From Candidatus Parcubacteria bacterium (GTDB lineage: Bacteria; Patescibacteriota; Minisyncoccia; Phycocordibacterales; UBA12088), in the NCBI GenBank assembly GCA_003694545.1, contig RFKD01000059.1, positions 1-18,266 of the forward strand: 18,266 nt of DNA, read 5' to 3'. Positions 6,025 to 12,770 of this stretch are shown one piece after another (positions within the stretch are counted from its first letter, which is position 1; each line of letters starts with the position of its first letter). The notes under the pieces were generated by a model. The model made no database searches. It worked only from the letters and a program-made list of their open reading frames with translations, and was not told the origin of the DNA. A program made the translations under genes and the position numbers.

Positions 6025-7350
6025 CTATTCAGCATTCTTTGTTGCGGTCTCCTCGAGCTGTGCCGCCTTGCGCGCGACTTGCGCGCTTAAGGAAGTGTAG
6101 GCGCTCAGCGACGACTTCCAAGAGATGAGGTGCAGATACCACGGCAGATCGTAGTGGATAGATGTCGTGCAGTTTGATCCGTCGTCCGTGCATTTCGTTT
6201 CAACCTGCGCTCGAGCTTTCTTTTTGAACACGCCGAGTACGCGCACCTCCGTATCAACAACGAGTGCGGCTGACCCCCCGGACCCAAGCACGGAATCGAT
6301 TATGCTTGCTTGCGCATTTGCCTCTCCCCTTGTTGCAACAACCACAGACGGTTTCTCTTTTCCATTCTCCTGCGCGGGTGCACCGACCGACACGCTCACA
6401 ATGTGAGGATCCTCAAGCGCTGTAAGCGCTAGAAACATCCCAAGATCATTTTTGCTTGTCACGGCGTCAATACTCGAAAGACGCGCGCGTACTTGCGCTT
6501 TTGCCTCACCATCAACGCGCTCGAGCGCGTTGATGTCGACCACCACAGCCTCGCCCGCACTCCCTTCCCCGCCGGGAGCAAGTTCGGCACGTACCGCAAC
6601 TTCCTCTAACAGGTCATAGGAACCACTTCCCTGTGTCTCCGCACGCTTGGTTTGTGTGTCTTGTTTCGGATCTTTCGTTCCTTCGTGAATGATGACGCGT
6701 TGTTGTGTGTTTTGGTTGGGGTCTTTTGTGCCTTCATGAATAATTACGCGTTGGATGGCTTGCGCAGCTTCGGCAAGCGCCACACGCGCTTGCGGAGCAA
6801 CGAGCTCATCGTGGGCGCCAGCGTCGAGTGCTTCCGCTATCCCGCGCCAAATATCCTTCTTTTCGATTCCTCGCGCGACCAAAGCCTCGTCCTGTAGGAT
6901 CTCGAGAATGGCGTCCCGCACATCGTCGTGTGGGATACGCAAGCAGTAGCCACCCTGAGGGGTGCTTCGAACGCTGATTTTACCACCCTTTTGGGCGGCT
7001 TCGGCTTCGGCAATCGTGATCACAACTTCATTTGGGGTGCTTCCTGCAGAGACGGCCGTAAGTTTGGAACCTTTTGCGATAACATCAATAAGCTCTGCTT
7101 TATTCACCCGAGGAATGTGTGCCGCGCTAGATCCCTCCGCACACTCTAAGTCTGCTTCATGACCAGTGGTAACCTCTCGCTCGTCCGCCGTTTTCCTCAC
7201 TTCAACGTTTGCTGACACAGACACCGCGGATTCGCGCGGTTGCACGGTTTGCCCCAACACTCCCTGCGGAACTCCAACCGCAAACACCATAATCGCTCCC
7301 GCAAGGACGCCACTTACCAGCGAAACATATGTGTAATGTGCGGTTTTCAT
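6025..7350 (-). CDS. Membrane-anchored protein of unknown function with a tandem repeat
   Basis: I do not recognise this 441-aa protein. It has an N-terminal hydrophobic signal anchor (about 8-34, ending GVLGQTV), then a long extracytoplasmic-looking region rich in Ala, Glu and Val. Residues 200-233 are two adjacent copies of a 17-residue unit (QRVIIHEGTKDPNQNTQ and a near-copy). A beta-rich segment follows (about 310-385), and the C-terminus has YDLPWYLHLISWKSSL followed by an Ala-rich helix. Four Cys occur, at about 69, 131, 387 and 394; the last two, in a KCTDDGSNC segment, could form a disulfide. The gene is transcribed alone, convergent with the nuclease gene and divergent from miaA. No enzymatic motif was seen; a cell-surface or envelope role is inferred only from the anchor. 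Confidence 0.75.
   Translation of the reverse strand: MKTAHYTYVSLVSGVLAGAIMVFAVGVPQGVLGQTVQPRESAVSVSANVEVRKTADEREVTTGHEADLECAEGSSAAHIPRVNKAELIDVIAKGSKLTAVSAGSTPNEVVITIAEAEAAQKGGKISVRSTPQGGYCLRIPHDDVRDAILEILQDEALVARGIEKKDIWRGIAEALDAGAHDELVAPQARVALAEAAQAIQRVIIHEGTKDPNQNTQQRVIIHEGTKDPKQDTQTKRAETQGSGSYDLLEEVAVRAELAPGGEGSAGEAVVVDINALERVDGEAKAQVRARLSSIDAVTSKNDLGMFLALTALEDPHIVSVSVGAPAQENGKEKPSVVVATRGEANAQASIIDSVLGSGGSAALVVDTEVRVLGVFKKKARAQVETKCTDDGSNCTTSIHYDLPWYLHLISWKSSLSAYTSLSAQVARKAAQLEETATKNAE
6652..6753 (-). repeat. 51-bp in-frame tandem repeat (2 copies)
   Basis: Units 6652-6702 and 6703-6753 encode QRVIIHEGTKDPKQDTQ and QRVIIHEGTKDPNQNTQ. The DNA differs at several mostly silent positions while the protein differs at only two residues, so the duplication is not new and the repeat seems to be kept by selection. 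Confidence 0.9.
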
Positions 7351-7358
7351 ACAAAGCG

Positions 7359-7367
7359 TGCTACACT
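7359..7367 (+). promoter_or_regulatory. Extended -10 box of miaA
   Basis: TGC-TACACT (hexamer 7362-7367) lies 8 nt before the ATG at 7376. The same TACACT box sits 9 nt before rnr. No good -35 was seen. This favours ATG 7376 over the GTG at 7358, which would overlap the promoter. Confidence 0.5.
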
Positions 7368-7375
7368 ACCGACTA

Positions 7376-8368
7376 ATGCGTACTTATCATAGTGGTAAGA
7401 AACCGGCTTTGCAAATATCCCTACCCCCAACCGAGGTTTCTTCCGAGCACAGTGTTTCTGCACCCTTCCCGGCCCCTATCGTCTGGGGCGAGGCGGCTCC
7501 TGAAGTGGAAGTGGTAATCGGGCCAACCGCCTCGGGAAAAAGCGCCTACGCCATCGCGCTTGCGCAACGCGAAAACGGCGAGGTGGTTTCCGCCGATTCG
7601 CGGCAAGTCTACAAAGGATTTACCTTCACAACAGCAAAGGTACTGCCGGAAGAAATGCAGGGGGTTCTCCACCATATGATGGATGTGGCGGATATTGAAG
7701 AAGTGTACACCGCCGGGCGCTACGCGAAGGAGGCGCAAGAAGTGGTGCGCGACATACTCGCGCGCGGCAAGCGCCCCGTTATCACCGGAGGGACAATGTT
7801 TTATGTTGAAGCGCTCCTGTGGGAAGGCTACCTCCCCGCAGAGGTACCTCCCAACCTGCCGTTGCGCCATAAACTGGAGCAACGCACAACAGAAGAGCTG
7901 CTTGATCTCCTTGCGCGGCGCGACCCTGAGCGCGCGGCCGCCATTGGACCCAACCGCCCGCGCCTCGTGCGCGCGCTTGAGATTTTGGAGCGTCTTGGCG
8001 CGATACCGCGCCGAGAACACCTTACTCCACGCTGGCGCGCGCGTTTTCACTACCTCATCTGGCCCCGCGAAGAACTCGAAAGGCGTATCCGCGCGCGCGT
8101 TGAAGCGCGCCTTGACGCAATGCTTGAGGAAATTCGCAACGAGCAACACCGCCTCACCCCCGAGCGAGCCCGACGCTTGGGGTTTGACTGGACCCTCACC
8201 CTCGCACACTTGCAAGGCGGGCTAAGTCGTGAAGAGCTCATTGAAGCGCTCACTCGCGCGGACCTGCGCTACGCAAAGCGCCAAGAACGGTGGTGGAAAC
8301 GGTTCATACCTTCAACTGCGCGAAAAGAGCGCTGCGCCTTGACGCCACCTCCCTCTTGCAGTCATTAG
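7376..8368 (+). CDS. miaA: tRNA dimethylallyltransferase MiaA
   Basis: MiaA transfers a dimethylallyl group from DMAPP to N6 of A37 in tRNAs reading U-starting codons. From ATG 7376 the protein is 330 aa. It has a P-loop GPTASGKS (49-56), DSRQVY (74-79), HHMMDV (99-104), GGTMFY (138-143, with the catalytic Thr of the family at 140), the RLVRALEILE segment and the C-terminal KRQERWWKR. About 44 residues precede the P-loop, whereas most MiaA proteins have fewer than 15, so this one carries an extra, probably disordered N-terminal tail. A GTG at 7358 would add six residues, but it overlaps the likely -10 box. The gene is divergent from the 441-aa gene. Confidence 0.93.
   Translation: MRTYHSGKKPALQISLPPTEVSSEHSVSAPFPAPIVWGEAAPEVEVVIGPTASGKSAYAIALAQRENGEVVSADSRQVYKGFTFTTAKVLPEEMQGVLHHMMDVADIEEVYTAGRYAKEAQEVVRDILARGKRPVITGGTMFYVEALLWEGYLPAEVPPNLPLRHKLEQRTTEELLDLLARRDPERAAAIGPNRPRLVRALEILERLGAIPRREHLTPRWRARFHYLIWPREELERRIRARVEARLDAMLEEIRNEQHRLTPERARRLGFDWTLTLAHLQGGLSREELIEALTRADLRYAKRQERWWKRFIPSTARKERCALTPPPSCSH
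7386..7414 (-). promoter_or_regulatory. Promoter of the 441-aa gene, inside miaA
   Basis: On the minus strand TTGCAA (7409-7414), a 17-bp spacer and TATGAT (7386-7391) fit sigma70 consensus at 4 and 5 of 6 positions. The start would lie near 7378, about 28 nt before the ATG at 7350. The promoter lies within the first codons of miaA, so the two divergent transcripts overlap. Confidence 0.55.
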
Positions 8369-8846
8369 AAAGAGAGTCAACACGGGGAAACCCTACTAAG
8401 TTGTCTGCGACACAATCACTCTAATGGAGAGGCCTCAAACCTCCTTTGTACAAAAAAAGAAAGAAAAGAAAGAGGAAGAATAATCTCGCGTACTCAAACA
8501 AGCGCGCGATATGCTCTTCAGGCTCACGCGCGACGCTTCGCACAGATGGTTGCCGCAAGGCAATTTTACCCGTAAAGAATTCGCAACTGTGTATCCCAAC
8601 CAAGGTGCAGATTACGCCTTGCACGTTCTCGAGAACAATGGTCTTGTCACTTAAATCGGTCTCAACATTATCGCTCAAGAATTTAATGAGCACCGGATCA
8701 ATGTGAAGAGGTATTGTCTTACCACCGCTGGCTGGGAAAAGCTTCTTAACCTAACTGCCCCAAGTAACAAAACATAAGACAACACCGCAACCGCAAAAGA
8801 ATGTGTGGAAATTGGTCCCCTATTACTTCTTGGTGCTCGCAACAAG
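8369..8846. other. Intergenic region with decayed gene between miaA and trmD
   Basis: This stretch lies between the 3' ends of miaA and trmD. Its only coding-like content is the broken plus-strand gene at 8511-8777. A purine-rich run (about 8453-8480) reads as a T/C-rich tract on the minus strand. No clear terminator was seen for either neighbour. Confidence 0.5.
8511..8777 (+). pseudogene. Broken small gene, winged-helix-like protein remnant
   Basis: From ATG 8511 the frame codes for 47 residues (MLFRLTRDASHRWLPQGNF...HVLENNGLVT), then hits TAA at 8652-8654. The same frame then continues open for 40 codons to TAA at 8775-8777, ending in YCLTTAGWEKLLNL. The two halves together look like one small protein of about 88 aa. 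The LENNGLVT and YCLTTAGWEKLL segments resemble helix-3/wing regions of winged-helix DNA-binding proteins. I read this as a gene inactivated by one nonsense change. An alternative is a genuine 47-residue peptide. The fold assignment is weak. Confidence 0.45.
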
Positions 8847-9563
8847 CTATGAAAAGTTGGTTTTTTTGTCTCGCTTTGCGCGCTCCTTCTCAGCGGCTTC
8901 CTTTCGCCACACATCAATCGCCGCATGGTTGCCGGAGCGGAGCACTTCGGGAACACGATATCTTTTCCTCTTCCACACCAGCTCTGCTGGGCGCGTGTAA
9001 ACCGAAGGGCTCGCAACGCGTTTCTCCTCGAGGGATTCAGATTTGCCCAGCACGCCCGGCACAAACCGCGCGCACACATCCGCAACCACCATTGCGGCAA
9101 GTTCGCCCCCGGAAAGCACATACGACCCCACCGACACCCGCTTGGCGCGCGTGATGACGCGCACGCGCTCATCAACACCCTCGTACCTACCGCAAATTAA
9201 AACGAGATGGCGCGCACGAGCGACGGTCGCGCGCGCCATCTGCCCCGTAAACTGCTCTCCCGCGGGCGAGAAAAACCATACGCGCGATTGCTTGCGGTCG
9301 CGTATGCGACGCAGCGCTGCATCCACAGCGCGCAGCACAGGTTCTGGGCGCAACACCATACCCGGCCCGCCACCATAAGGGATATCGTCGATGCGCTTTT
9401 TGGGGTTAGGTTCAAAATCTTTCGGATTGTAGTAGCGCACCGCGATAACTCCTCGCTTTCGAGCTCGCCCCAGTACGGAGGCTGAAAAATACGCATCCAT
9501 CGCCTCAGGAAACAGTGAGACGATATGGAAGCAAAATCGCGGCGCCACGCGCGCCATACCCAT
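8847..9563 (-). CDS. trmD: tRNA (guanine-N1)-methyltransferase TrmD
   Basis: TrmD uses SAM to methylate N1 of G37 in tRNA, preventing frameshifting. From ATG 9563 the protein is 238 aa, the usual length. It shows HIVSLFPEAMDAY (13-25), PYGGGPGMVLRPEP (62-75), the knot motif CGRYEGVDER (124-133), YVLSGGELAA (148-157), RFVPGVLG (166-173) and YTRP (189-192). The family's Arg (Arg154 in E. coli) is present as R166. The segment between GVLG and YTRP is shorter than in E. coli and the catalytic Asp169 position appears to be Glu. The start is 4 nt after the khpA stop; M3 (9557) is an alternative, and a longer frame to 9611 overlaps khpA and is unlikely. No rimM precedes it and no rplS follows. Confidence 0.93.
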   Translation of the reverse strand: MGMARVAPRFCFHIVSLFPEAMDAYFSASVLGRARKRGVIAVRYYNPKDFEPNPKKRIDDIPYGGGPGMVLRPEPVLRAVDAALRRIRDRKQSRVWFFSPAGEQFTGQMARATVARARHLVLICGRYEGVDERVRVITRAKRVSVGSYVLSGGELAAMVVADVCARFVPGVLGKSESLEEKRVASPSVYTRPAELVWKRKRYRVPEVLRSGNHAAIDVWRKEAAEKERAKRDKKTNFS

Positions 9564-9567
9564 GCGG

Positions 9568-9987
9568 CTACTGCGCTTTGAAGTCAGCCATTGCCTCTTC
9601 GAGTGATTCATCGGGCGACACTTCGTTGGTAGCGAGCCTACCCTTGGACGCTCCGACTTCGTCTTTTATTTCTCGCGCGGCGTGATCAGGACGCCCGGCC
9701 GCGCGGTCGGGTTCGTTGATTTTGAGGTTTACGCGGGCGTGATACTTAACGCCAATGGTGCGTAGCAGCGAACGAATGGCGCGGGCGGTGTTGCCCGAGC
9801 GCCCAATCACCTTGCCCATATCGTCGGGGTGCACATCAAGCGTGAGCAAAACGCCCATTTCATCAACCTTGCGCTCAACGCGCACTTCTTCTGGATGGTC
9901 CACAAGTTCTTTCACCACAAACTCCAAGAACGCCTGATCATGCGGCACGCCTGCACTATTGGTGGGAGTAAGATCCTGATGCGTCAT
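9568..9987 (-). CDS. khpA: KH-domain RNA-binding protein (KhpA/YlqC family)
   Basis: This 139-aa protein has the type-II KH core at about residues 17-92, containing DMGKVIGRSGNTARAIRSLL with the GRSG loop at 62-65 that contacts RNA. KhpA binds many transcripts, often with KhpB, and affects cell division and translation in Gram-positive bacteria. Typical KhpA is about 77 aa. Here a charged C-terminal tail of roughly 47 residues, rich in Asp, Glu, Arg and Ala, is added. The gene sits between rpsP and trmD as in many bacteria and has its own promoter within the 221-bp gap after rpsP. No Shine-Dalgarno site was seen. Confidence 0.9.
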   Translation of the reverse strand: MTHQDLTPTNSAGVPHDQAFLEFVVKELVDHPEEVRVERKVDEMGVLLTLDVHPDDMGKVIGRSGNTARAIRSLLRTIGVKYHARVNLKINEPDRAAGRPDHAAREIKDEVGASKGRLATNEVSPDESLEEAMADFKAQ

Positions 9988-10049
9988 ACGCTACAGAAAG
10001 TTATCGTCACGACAAGAAAACGGAATAACCCGCAAGATGCGGTTTGCGC

Positions 10050-10078
10050 ATTGTAGCGCGTAAAGTGCCAATCCGCAA
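10050..10078 (-). promoter_or_regulatory. Promoter of khpA-trmD
   Basis: On the minus strand TTGCGG (10073-10078), a 17-bp spacer and TACAAT (10050-10055, 5 of 6 consensus positions). The leader to the khpA ATG would be about 55 nt and contains a short imperfect hairpin (about 10023-10043), so this leader differs from the leaderless genes nearby. Confidence 0.55.
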
Positions 10079-10143
10079 GACAAACAGCTCTATTCCTTCT
10101 TTTTCCCTTTTTGTTCTGTTTCAGCTTTCCCCGGGGCGGGGTG

Positions 10144-10171
10144 TTTCAGCGGATGTTTCTTCCCGCTGAAA
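10144..10171 (-). repeat. Hairpin in the rpsP-khpA gap
   Basis: TTTCAGCGG (10144-10152) pairs with CCGCTGAAA (10163-10171), a 9-bp perfect stem with a 10-nt loop, about 40 nt after the rpsP stop. No T tract follows on the minus strand. It could stabilise the rpsP mRNA end or act as an attenuator before khpA. Confidence 0.5.
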
Positions 10172-10208
10172 TTCTTCGCCTGCTGGCACTTGTTGGATTT
10201 GGATCAGA

Positions 10209-10568
10209 TTAAGCTGAAGAAACGGACTCACCTTGGGCCGCATCAACGGCCGTTGGTGTTGCTTGGGCAGCACCACCTTTCACTTGCGTCTGGGGAGCGT
10301 GTTTCTTGGGCAAGACATTGCGCTTCTTCCCCGCGATAACCCCCGCATCAACAAGGAGGTTGTGGACGGTGTCCGTCGGCTGAGCACCAACCGACAACCA
10401 GTAGGAAACGCGGTCTTTTTCTATGTCTGCCTGATTGGTGTGCGGATTCCACCAGCCGACCAATTCCACGTACTTACCGCTTTGCGGTTGACGCGTGTGC
10501 TCCGTTACCACCATACGAAATGTGGCAAACTTGCGTCGCCCAACGCGCTGAAGCCGTATCGTCAGCAT
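10209..10568 (-). CDS. rpsP: 30S ribosomal protein S16
   Basis: S16 binds 16S rRNA in the 30S body and is needed for assembly. The 119-aa protein begins MLTIRLQRVGRRKFATFRMV and contains GKYVELVGWWNPH and DRVSYWLSVGAQPTDTVHNLL, all standard S16 features. About 35 extra residues at the C-terminus (after KKRNVLPKK) are rich in Ala, Gln and Thr and probably disordered. It leads the rpsP-khpA-trmD block and is divergent from rnr. Confidence 0.95.
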   Translation of the reverse strand: MLTIRLQRVGRRKFATFRMVVTEHTRQPQSGKYVELVGWWNPHTNQADIEKDRVSYWLSVGAQPTDTVHNLLVDAGVIAGKKRNVLPKKHAPQTQVKGGAAQATPTAVDAAQGESVSSA

Positions 10569-10577
10569 AACGCCGCT

Positions 10578-10605
10578 ATTTTACACAATTCCACACAAAA
10601 GTCAA
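10578..10605 (-). promoter_or_regulatory. Promoter of rpsP
   Basis: On the minus strand TTGACT (10600-10605), a 16-bp spacer and TAAAAT (10578-10583) each match consensus at 5 of 6 positions; this is one of the best promoters in the window. Only 9 nt lie between the -10 box and the ATG at 10568, so the mRNA is probably leaderless or nearly so. Confidence 0.7.
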
Positions 10606-10709
10606 TTTCTGCCGACAATCCGTAGATCTGCGGGGCGCCGCACGGTAGTCTTCTCACCCAAACAGAAGGCGCGAGCCGCTCGAAGGTCGCCGGAAACGCA
10701 AAATTGCGC

Positions 10710-10715
10710 TACACT
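10710..10715 (+). promoter_or_regulatory. -10 box of rnr
   Basis: TACACT, preceded by GCGC, lies 9 nt before the ATG at 10725. It is the same hexamer and spacing as at miaA. There is no convincing -35. It supports ATG 10725 over the TTG at 10704. Confidence 0.45.
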
Positions 10716-10724
10716 TCCCTTGCT

Positions 10725-12770
10725 ATGGCTCGACACAAACACCCCAAAACCCGCGAAAGGAAGAACAACAGGCACAAAAAACACAAACACGCCGAGCGCG
10801 ACATACCAAAACGCGTTACGGGCTGTATCGTCATTTCGCGCGCAGGCAAAGGATATCTTGCGCATCCAGATTTGCTTGCGGACATTGAAATTCCAAAAGA
10901 AGCGCTCAACACGGCCCTGCCGGGAGATGAGGTTGAGGTCGCGGTTTGGCCACGGGGCAAAAAAGGGCGCCTGCAAGGAGAAGTGGTTCGCGTCATAAAA
11001 CGCGCCCGCGAGCAGTATGTCGGCGTGGTGCACCGCCTCGGCCAAATGTGCGAGGTGGTGCTCGATGACGCGCGCATCCGCAACACCTTTTCCCTCCCCC
11101 CAGAGGTTTGTGAAAAGTTGGCGGAAGGCGTGAAAGTCCGTGTCCGGCTCGAGCGTTGGGACAATCCGCGCCAACAGCCCCAAGCCGAGCTTAACGAAGT
11201 GCTGGGCCCGGCGGGAGAACACGAAACAGAAATGCGCGCTATTTTGGCGTACCATCAATTTGACTACGATTTCCCCTCGTCCGTTCTGCGCGAAGCCGCA
11301 CAGCTGAAAACAAAGGAAAAAGAGATCTTTGAGCAAGAATCGGCGAATCGACGGGACTTTCGCGGCACGCCGACCTTCACCATTGATCCAGAAGACGCGA
11401 AAGATTTTGACGATGCGCTTTCCGTGCGCCCCCTTGACGGAGGAAAGTTTGAGGTCGGCGTGCATATTGCCGATGTTTCCGCCTATGTGCGTAAAGGCTC
11501 AGCAATCGACAAAGAAGCGGCAAAGCGCGGCACTTCGGTGTATCTTGTCGACCGCACCATCCCAATGCTCCCTCCTGAACTTTCGGAGGATCTTTGCTCT
11601 TTAACGCCCGAGGCCGACAAACTCGCATTTTCCGTTGTCTTCACGATAGATAGCACCGGCGAAGTATATGACAGCTGGATTGGGCCCACCATTATCCATT
11701 CGCACAAGCGTTTTTCCTACCGCGAAGCGCAGGAAATTTTAGACAAAGGCGAAGGTTTATTGTACCGCGAACTCAGCTTTTTTATGAAACTCGCGCGCTC
11801 GTTGCGCCAAGAGCGCCTCGCGCACGGCGGCTTGGAAATTGAAACCGACGAAGTGAAGGTTGAACTGGACACCTCCGGCAAACCCGTGCGGCTATATCGC
11901 GCCCCCCACTATGAAACCCACCACCTCATTGAAGAATTGATGCTTCTTGCCAACCGCACGGTTGCCAAAACAATAAGCGACCGCCTCCAAGGGAAGCCGC
12001 TCAAGGAGCGCGTTTTTGTGTATCGCGTGCACGACGAGCCTCCTGAGGAAAAAATCATCCGCCTGGAAGCTTTCTTGCGCGCGCTTGGCTATGACATCCT
12101 AAAAACTGACGACGGCCGCGTGAGCGTCCGATCGCTCAACGAAGTGTTGCGGCGCGCGCAAGGAACACCGGAAGCGGATATTGTGAAGCTCGTGACGATC
12201 CGATCAATGGCAAGGGCTATGTATGCCCTGAAAAACATTGGCCACTATGGCCTCGCGTTTTCCTTTTATACCCACTTCACCTCCCCCATTCGCCGCTACC
12301 CGGATTTGATGGTGCACCGCATCGTGAAAGGGCATCTTGCGAACAAACCCCCGGGAGCAAATGAATTTGGCGAATACGAGCGATTAGCGCTTCATGCATC
12401 GCGCCAAGAAATTGCCGCCATTGAGGCCGAGCGCGAATCCGTTCACCTCAAGCAGGCAGAGTTTCTTGCTGAGCATATTGGCAAGGAATTTTCCGGAGTT
12501 GTGGTTGGTCTCACCGATTGGGGCATCTATGTGGAAGAGCGGGAGACAATGGCGGAAGGAATGGTGCCGCTTTCGTCACTACGCGACGACCATTACCTCC
12601 TCGCGTCAGGAGGGTTTGAACTCGTGGGGCGCGCCTCGGGCAAACGCGTGCGCATTGGCGACATAGTGCGGGTGAAGCTAACGACTGTGGACATCCCGCG
12701 CAAAGAAATCACCTTCGAGCTTATTGATAAACCGCCACAAGCTCAGTCTTCAATAAAAACACAGCGCTAG
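10725..12770 (+). CDS. rnr: Ribonuclease R (RNB-family 3'-5' exoribonuclease)
   Basis: RNase R degrades structured RNA processively from the 3' end. From ATG 10725 the protein is 681 aa. It has a basic His/Lys/Arg-rich N-terminal tail (1-30), two OB/cold-shock-like domains (about 31-160), an RNB domain starting near 208 with the metal-binding FTIDPEDAKDFDDA (218-231), the SFYTHFTSPIRRYPDL motif, and a C-terminal S1 domain (about 595-672). The helix-turn-helix domain at the N-terminus of E. coli RNase R is absent, so the protein is shorter than the usual 720-810 aa. A TTG at 10704 would add seven residues but overlaps the -10 box. Its stop codon overlaps that of the convergent cyclophilin gene. 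Confidence 0.93.
   Translation: MARHKHPKTRERKNNRHKKHKHAERDIPKRVTGCIVISRAGKGYLAHPDLLADIEIPKEALNTALPGDEVEVAVWPRGKKGRLQGEVVRVIKRAREQYVGVVHRLGQMCEVVLDDARIRNTFSLPPEVCEKLAEGVKVRVRLERWDNPRQQPQAELNEVLGPAGEHETEMRAILAYHQFDYDFPSSVLREAAQLKTKEKEIFEQESANRRDFRGTPTFTIDPEDAKDFDDALSVRPLDGGKFEVGVHIADVSAYVRKGSAIDKEAAKRGTSVYLVDRTIPMLPPELSEDLCSLTPEADKLAFSVVFTIDSTGEVYDSWIGPTIIHSHKRFSYREAQEILDKGEGLLYRELSFFMKLARSLRQERLAHGGLEIETDEVKVELDTSGKPVRLYRAPHYETHHLIEELMLLANRTVAKTISDRLQGKPLKERVFVYRVHDEPPEEKIIRLEAFLRALGYDILKTDDGRVSVRSLNEVLRRAQGTPEADIVKLVTIRSMARAMYALKNIGHYGLAFSFYTHFTSPIRRYPDLMVHRIVKGHLANKPPGANEFGEYERLALHASRQEIAAIEAERESVHLKQAEFLAEHIGKEFSGVVVGLTDWGIYVEERETMAEGMVPLSSLRDDHYLLASGGFELVGRASGKRVRIGDIVRVKLTTVDIPRKEITFELIDKPPQAQSSIKTQR

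Noticed and set aside
5990..7415. 13-bp direct repeat CCGGCTTTGCAAA at 5990-6002 and 7403-7415 flanking the 441-aa gene
   Set aside because: In 18 kb one or two exact 13-bp repeats are expected by chance, and there are no other signs of insertion.
7421..8215. 264-codon open frame on the minus strand
   Set aside because: Antisense shadow of miaA with no recognisable motif.
10090..10203. Lys-rich 37-codon open stretch on the minus strand after rpsP
   Set aside because: It looks protein-like but has no ATG, GTG or TTG start, and a TGA closes it off from rpsP in the only frame that could join by a -1 shift.
10602..11465. 287-codon open frame on the minus strand
   Set aside because: It is antisense to rnr, which has all RNase R motifs; the frame is a product of GC-rich codon bias and matches no family.
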